DNA from: Epulopiscium sp. Nele67-Bin004
Lineage (GTDB): Bacteria > Bacillota_A > Clostridia > Lachnospirales > Cellulosilyticaceae
DNA length: 8,259 nt
Assembly (NCBI GenBank): GCA_002007315.1
Contig: LNZQ01000213.1
Location: 1-8,259, forward strand
Direction: 5' to 3'
The notes under the pieces: generated by a model
The model's database searches: none
Told to the model about the DNA's origin: nothing
What the model saw: the letters and a program-made list of their open reading frames with translations, nothing else
Shown here: positions 6,603 through 8,259 of the stretch, in pieces
Numbering within the stretch: position 1 is the first letter of the stretch
How the letters are laid out: the number at the start of each line of letters is the position of its first letter
Made by a program: the position numbers and the translations under genes

Positions 6603-7507
6603 TGGATTTCATTGGAAAAAGAAAAATTTATTTTGTTATATCGATGGTGCTAATTATAGCAGGTCTTGTGGCTATGCCATACAATGCCTCACAAATTGGT
6701 GATATATTAAACTTTGATATAGAATTTAAAGGTGGAACAGTGTTTCATTTGGATATTGGACAGGCGTATAGCATAGATGATGAACTTAGACCGCTTGCAG
6801 AACAATATTTGGGTGACGGTTCAGCTGTTATTCAAAATGTGCCAAACACATTTGAAGTTATTATTACAACGCAAGTGACAGACCAAGCACCTAGAGTGGC
6901 GTTTGTTGACGGAATAAAAGAATTTTATGGACTTGAAGATAATATTATACTTGGTGAAGACTCTGTGTCGGCAACTATTAGCCCAGAAATTCAATCAAAT
7001 GCTATACAAGCGATTGTTCTTGGCTCAATATTAATGTTAATTTATATTTGGATTAGATTTCAAGATATTAAATTTGGGGCAAGTGCCGTTGTGGCATTAA
7101 TTCATGACGTGCTTATAATGGTTGGGGTGTATGCTATTTTTAGAATACCAGTGAACAATTCGTTTATTGCAGCGATATTAACTATTATCGGTTACTCAAT
7201 TAATGATACAATTATCGTTTTTGATAGAATTAGGGAAAATCGCCAAAAAATTAAAGGGCTAGATGAGGAAATTATAAATACGAGTATATCGCAAACGATA
7301 ACTAGATCGATTAATACATCTATCACAACACTAATTATGGTGTCACTATTATACTTTTTTGGGACGGACTCGGTTAGAGAATTTGCATTTCCACTTGTTG
7401 TTGGGGTGTTGTCTGGAACGTATTCATCTATATTTGTGGCAAGCCCTGTGTGGTTTGAGATGCGAAAATTTGCAAGAAATAAAAATAAATCAGCTGTTAA
7501 AGCATAA
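6602..7507 (+). CDS. secF: Protein translocase subunit SecF
   Basis: 301 aa, normal length for SecF. The ATG shares one base with the secD stop (TAATG), and AGGAGGTG (6587-6594) lies 7 bases upstream, so translation is probably coupled. The first helix is at about 10-26, then FDIEFKGG at 38-45, the SecF counterpart of the SecD GLDLQGG motif. The extracellular loop runs to about 130; five helices follow. LIHDVLIMVG (166-175), IIGYSINDTIIVFDRIREN (195-213), and SINTSITTL (236-244) are diagnostic and include the conserved Asp and Arg of the membrane core. GVLSGTYSSIFVASP (268-282) is the typical last helix. The tail is short and basic. SecF pairs with SecD in the SecDF export complex. Separate secD and secF genes, as opposed to a fused secDF, are common in clostridia. 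Confidence 0.97.
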   Translation: MDFIGKRKIYFVISMVLIIAGLVAMPYNASQIGDILNFDIEFKGGTVFHLDIGQAYSIDDELRPLAEQYLGDGSAVIQNVPNTFEVIITTQVTDQAPRVAFVDGIKEFYGLEDNIILGEDSVSATISPEIQSNAIQAIVLGSILMLIYIWIRFQDIKFGASAVVALIHDVLIMVGVYAIFRIPVNNSFIAAILTIIGYSINDTIIVFDRIRENRQKIKGLDEEIINTSISQTITRSINTSITTLIMVSLLYFFGTDSVREFAFPLVVGVLSGTYSSIFVASPVWFEMRKFARNKNKSAVKA

Positions 7508-7513
7508 AATTTT

Positions 7514-7539
7514 AGGGGCGACTATGCCCCTTTTAGTTT
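7514..7539 (+). terminator. Intrinsic terminator after secF
   Basis: AGGGGC (7514-7519) pairs with GCCCCT (7526-7531), with a 6-base loop and then TTTAGTTT. The stem is short but GC-rich and starts 7 bases after the secF stop. The T-run is interrupted by AG. Confidence 0.65.
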
Positions 7540-7685
7540 GCTAAAAAATATATTTGCGAATATCACCTGTGAACAAATCAAGCATATCTACATCAAGATT
7601 TATACAGTTGATATGGATTTTTCTATCTATTGGGGTGTTTTACTGCTAGGTGAAAAAAACAAAAGTAACATGTTTTTATATATTT

Positions 7686-7715
7686 TTGTTATTTTGTCTG
7701 TGGAATGGGTATACT
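7686..7715 (+). promoter_or_regulatory. Promoter for the truncated transposase gene
   Basis: TTGTTA (7686-7691), an 18-base spacer and TATACT (7710-7715). The start would be near 7722, right at the Shine-Dalgarno, giving a very short leader. The -35 overlaps the inverted-repeat end, so a protein bound there could repress it. Confidence 0.45.
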
Positions 7716-7735
7716 TTATGTGAGGAGGTGGTAAA

Positions 7736-7960
7736 GTGTACCAAGAAAAAGACTTTATAAAGGAATTTTATAAACCAAAAGATGTTGCTCAGTTATTAGG
7801 AGTTAATGTAAGAACAGTGCAAAACTATGATAAAGAAGGTATATTATGTTTTGAACGTAGCGAAAAGAATAGACGATTGATAAAAAAACAGGAGTTATTA
7901 AAATACTTAGATAGCAAACATATGCTTTATAAAACTTCAGTTACACAGAAAACAGCGTAG
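7736..7960 (+). pseudogene. Truncated IS607-type TnpA: MerR-like DNA-binding domain only
   Basis: 74 aa from GTG at 7736, with AGGAGGTG (7723-7730) five bases upstream. Residues 11-58 are a MerR/excisionase-type winged helix-turn-helix: FYKPKDVAQLLGVNVRTVQNYD, interrupted here only by my reading frame numbering, then KEGILCFERSEKNRRLI. This is the pattern of the N-terminus of IS607-family serine recombinases. A complete IS607 TnpA is about 200 aa, with a catalytic Ser resolvase domain after the helix-turn-helix; here the frame ends in TSVTQKTA at the point where that domain should begin, and a TnpB-scaffold-like hairpin follows at once. An internal deletion joining the tnpA front to the tnpB end explains this. 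Alternatively it is a complete small excisionase-like regulator. With promoter and ribosome binding site intact, the domain could still be made and bind element ends. Confidence 0.55.
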
Positions 7961-7992
7961 AAAGCCCATTTCTTCAGATGTGGGATGAATAC
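7957..7992 (+). ncRNA. Hairpin resembling the 3' end of a TnpB omega-RNA scaffold (remnant)
   Basis: CCCATTTC (7965-7972) pairs with GATGTGGG (7977-7984) around a TTCA loop, with one T-T mismatch and one G-T pair, followed by ATGAATACGCC. IS605/IS607 elements often carry a GCCCA...TGGGATGAATACG-like hairpin at the end of tnpB, where the guide RNA (omega RNA) scaffold lies. It starts right at the stop codon of the truncated tnpA. The assignment is from memory of such elements. With most of tnpB gone the upstream scaffold is probably absent too. Confidence 0.35.
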
Positions 7993-8049
7993 GCCACCCC
8001 TATACATATAAAATTTTTAAAAAATAGTGTACAAAATGACAAAAAGGTC

Positions 8050-8076
8050 TTGCTATTTTTTTTTTTGATATATAAT
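8050..8076 (+). promoter_or_regulatory. Candidate promoter for the small RNA
   Basis: A perfect -10 TATAAT (8071-8076) preceded by TTGCTA (8050-8055, 4 of 6) at 15 bases, shorter than ideal, with an 11-base T-run (8056-8066) in the spacer. The start would be near 8083. Confidence 0.45.
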
Positions 8077-8082
8077 ACGATT

Positions 8083-8206
8083 ATCATTTAAAAACCGACA
8101 TAAGCGGCAACTTATATGGTTTTTTATATGAAATATACTTTCGCCGAAGTATATTTCCATGTGTGCCTCTGTATGTTTATGAGCAAAAATAATAGAGGCA
8201 CTTTTT
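8083..8206 (+). ncRNA. Candidate small RNA with two hairpins and complementary GC loops
   Basis: No reading frame of note covers this segment, but it is full of paired structure. Hairpin 1: AAAAACC (8090-8096) with GGTTTTT (8118-8124), then ATAAG (8100-8104) with CTTAT (8111-8115), loop CGGCAA. Hairpin 2: an 11-bp perfect stem (8130-8140 with 8147-8157), loop TCGCCG. The loop bases CGGC (8105-8108) and GCCG (8143-8146) are complementary and could kiss. A terminator hairpin ends the unit. About 124 bases long, with a TATAAT just upstream and a new promoter just after, it looks like a free-standing RNA. It could also be a leader or riboswitch for a gene outside the window. I do not recognise it as a known class. 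Confidence 0.5.
8163..8206 (+). terminator. Intrinsic terminator ending the small-RNA unit
   Basis: GTGCCTCT (8163-8170) pairs perfectly with AGAGGCAC (8194-8201), with a 23-base loop and TTTTT (8202-8206). The 8-bp stem is far more GC-rich than its surroundings. Confidence 0.75.
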
Positions 8207-8216
8207 AGCTTTTATA

Positions 8217-8245
8217 TTGAAAAATTAGGCAAAATATGGTATTAT
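8217..8245 (+). promoter_or_regulatory. Promoter pointing out of the window
   Basis: TTGAAA (8217-8222, 4 of 6), a 17-base spacer and TATTAT (8240-8245, 5 of 6). It begins 10 bases after the terminator T-run and should drive a gene that lies beyond the right edge. Confidence 0.55.
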
Positions 8246-8259
8246 ATTAATATAGATAA

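Larger units (their letters stand above)
7683..8045. repeat. 15-base inverted repeat at the two sides of the IS607-like segment
   Basis: TTTTTGTTATTTTGT at 7683-7697 matches the reverse complement of ACAAAATGACAAAAA at 8031-8045 at 14 of 15 positions. The copies flank the truncated transposase gene and could be recombinase binding sites. AT-richness raises the chance of coincidence. Confidence 0.45.
7649..8047 (+). mobile_element. Probable internally deleted IS607-type element (boundaries approximate)
   Basis: Between the GG at 7649-7650 and the GG at 8046-8047 lie, in order: a 15-base end repeat (7683-7697), a 74-aa MerR-type transposase N-terminus, a TnpB-scaffold-like hairpin (7965-7984) and the inverted copy of the repeat (8031-8045, 14 of 15 matches). 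IS607 elements carry a serine recombinase gene with an N-terminal MerR domain plus tnpB, lack classical terminal repeats, and insert at GG. Here the catalytic part of the recombinase and nearly all of tnpB are missing, as expected of a non-autonomous derivative. The GG boundaries are a guess from position; the element type is inferred from the protein and hairpin. Confidence 0.45.

Noticed and set aside
7538..7723. Reading frame of 61 codons between secF and the transposase remnant
   Set aside because: Starts at TTG inside the secF terminator tail with no ribosome binding site; low-complexity aromatic composition; overlaps a promoter.
8019..8061. Terminator formed by AAAAAATAG and CTATTTTTT
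   Set aside because: Nine pairs but all A-T except one, with a 25-base loop; likely too weak, and chance complementarity is common in such AT-rich DNA.
8083..8206. Purine riboswitch
   Set aside because: Has adjacent hairpins with complementary loops but lacks the enclosing P1 stem and conserved three-way-junction core.

Overview
This is an AT-rich, low-GC Gram-positive window, most likely from a clostridium (Clostridia, perhaps Lachnospirales). The grounds are strong AGGAGG-type ribosome binding sites, heavy use of ATA/AGA/TTA codons, TTGACA/TATAAT-type promoters, intrinsic hairpin-plus-T terminators, extracellular proteins with SLH-like and copper-amine-oxidase-type stalk domains, and secD and secF as separate adjacent genes. 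The genus cannot be read from the sequence.

Layout. (1) 1-1273 (+): the 5'-truncated end of a secreted protein with SLH-like repeats and a TraB/GumN domain, closed by a hairpin terminator. (2) 1457-2528 (+): a well-formed sigma-A promoter, a structured leader with a 16-bp tandem repeat, and a 314-aa solenoid protein of 22-residue repeats. (3) 2529-2790: two diverged copies of a unit with a perfect Shine-Dalgarno and a tiny reading frame (ATG-CGT-TAA, then ATG-TGA). (4) 2791-3699 (+): a secreted stalk-domain protein, followed by a 48-codon reading frame with no start that looks like the tail of a lost gene, and a shared bidirectional terminator. (5) 3900-5203 (-): an unrecognised 170-aa protein and a metallo-beta-lactamase-fold hydrolase, each with its own promoter. 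(6) 5355-7507 (+): secD and secF, overlapping by one base, then a terminator. (7) about 7649-8047: what looks like an internally deleted IS607-type element, keeping the N-terminal DNA-binding domain of its transposase and a hairpin resembling the 3' end of a TnpB guide-RNA scaffold. (8) 8050-8245: a candidate promoter, a small RNA with two hairpins whose GC loops are complementary, a terminator, and a good promoter pointing out of the window.

How they relate. Only secD-secF is a clear functional operon: it encodes the membrane proteins that assist SecYEG-dependent export. The TraB and stalk-domain proteins both appear to be exported, but nothing links them as one pathway. Most genes here are single transcription units with their own signals. 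The parts most worth a second look are the Shine-Dalgarno minigene pair, the IS607-derived remnant, the kissing-loop RNA candidate and the leader of the 22-residue-repeat gene.
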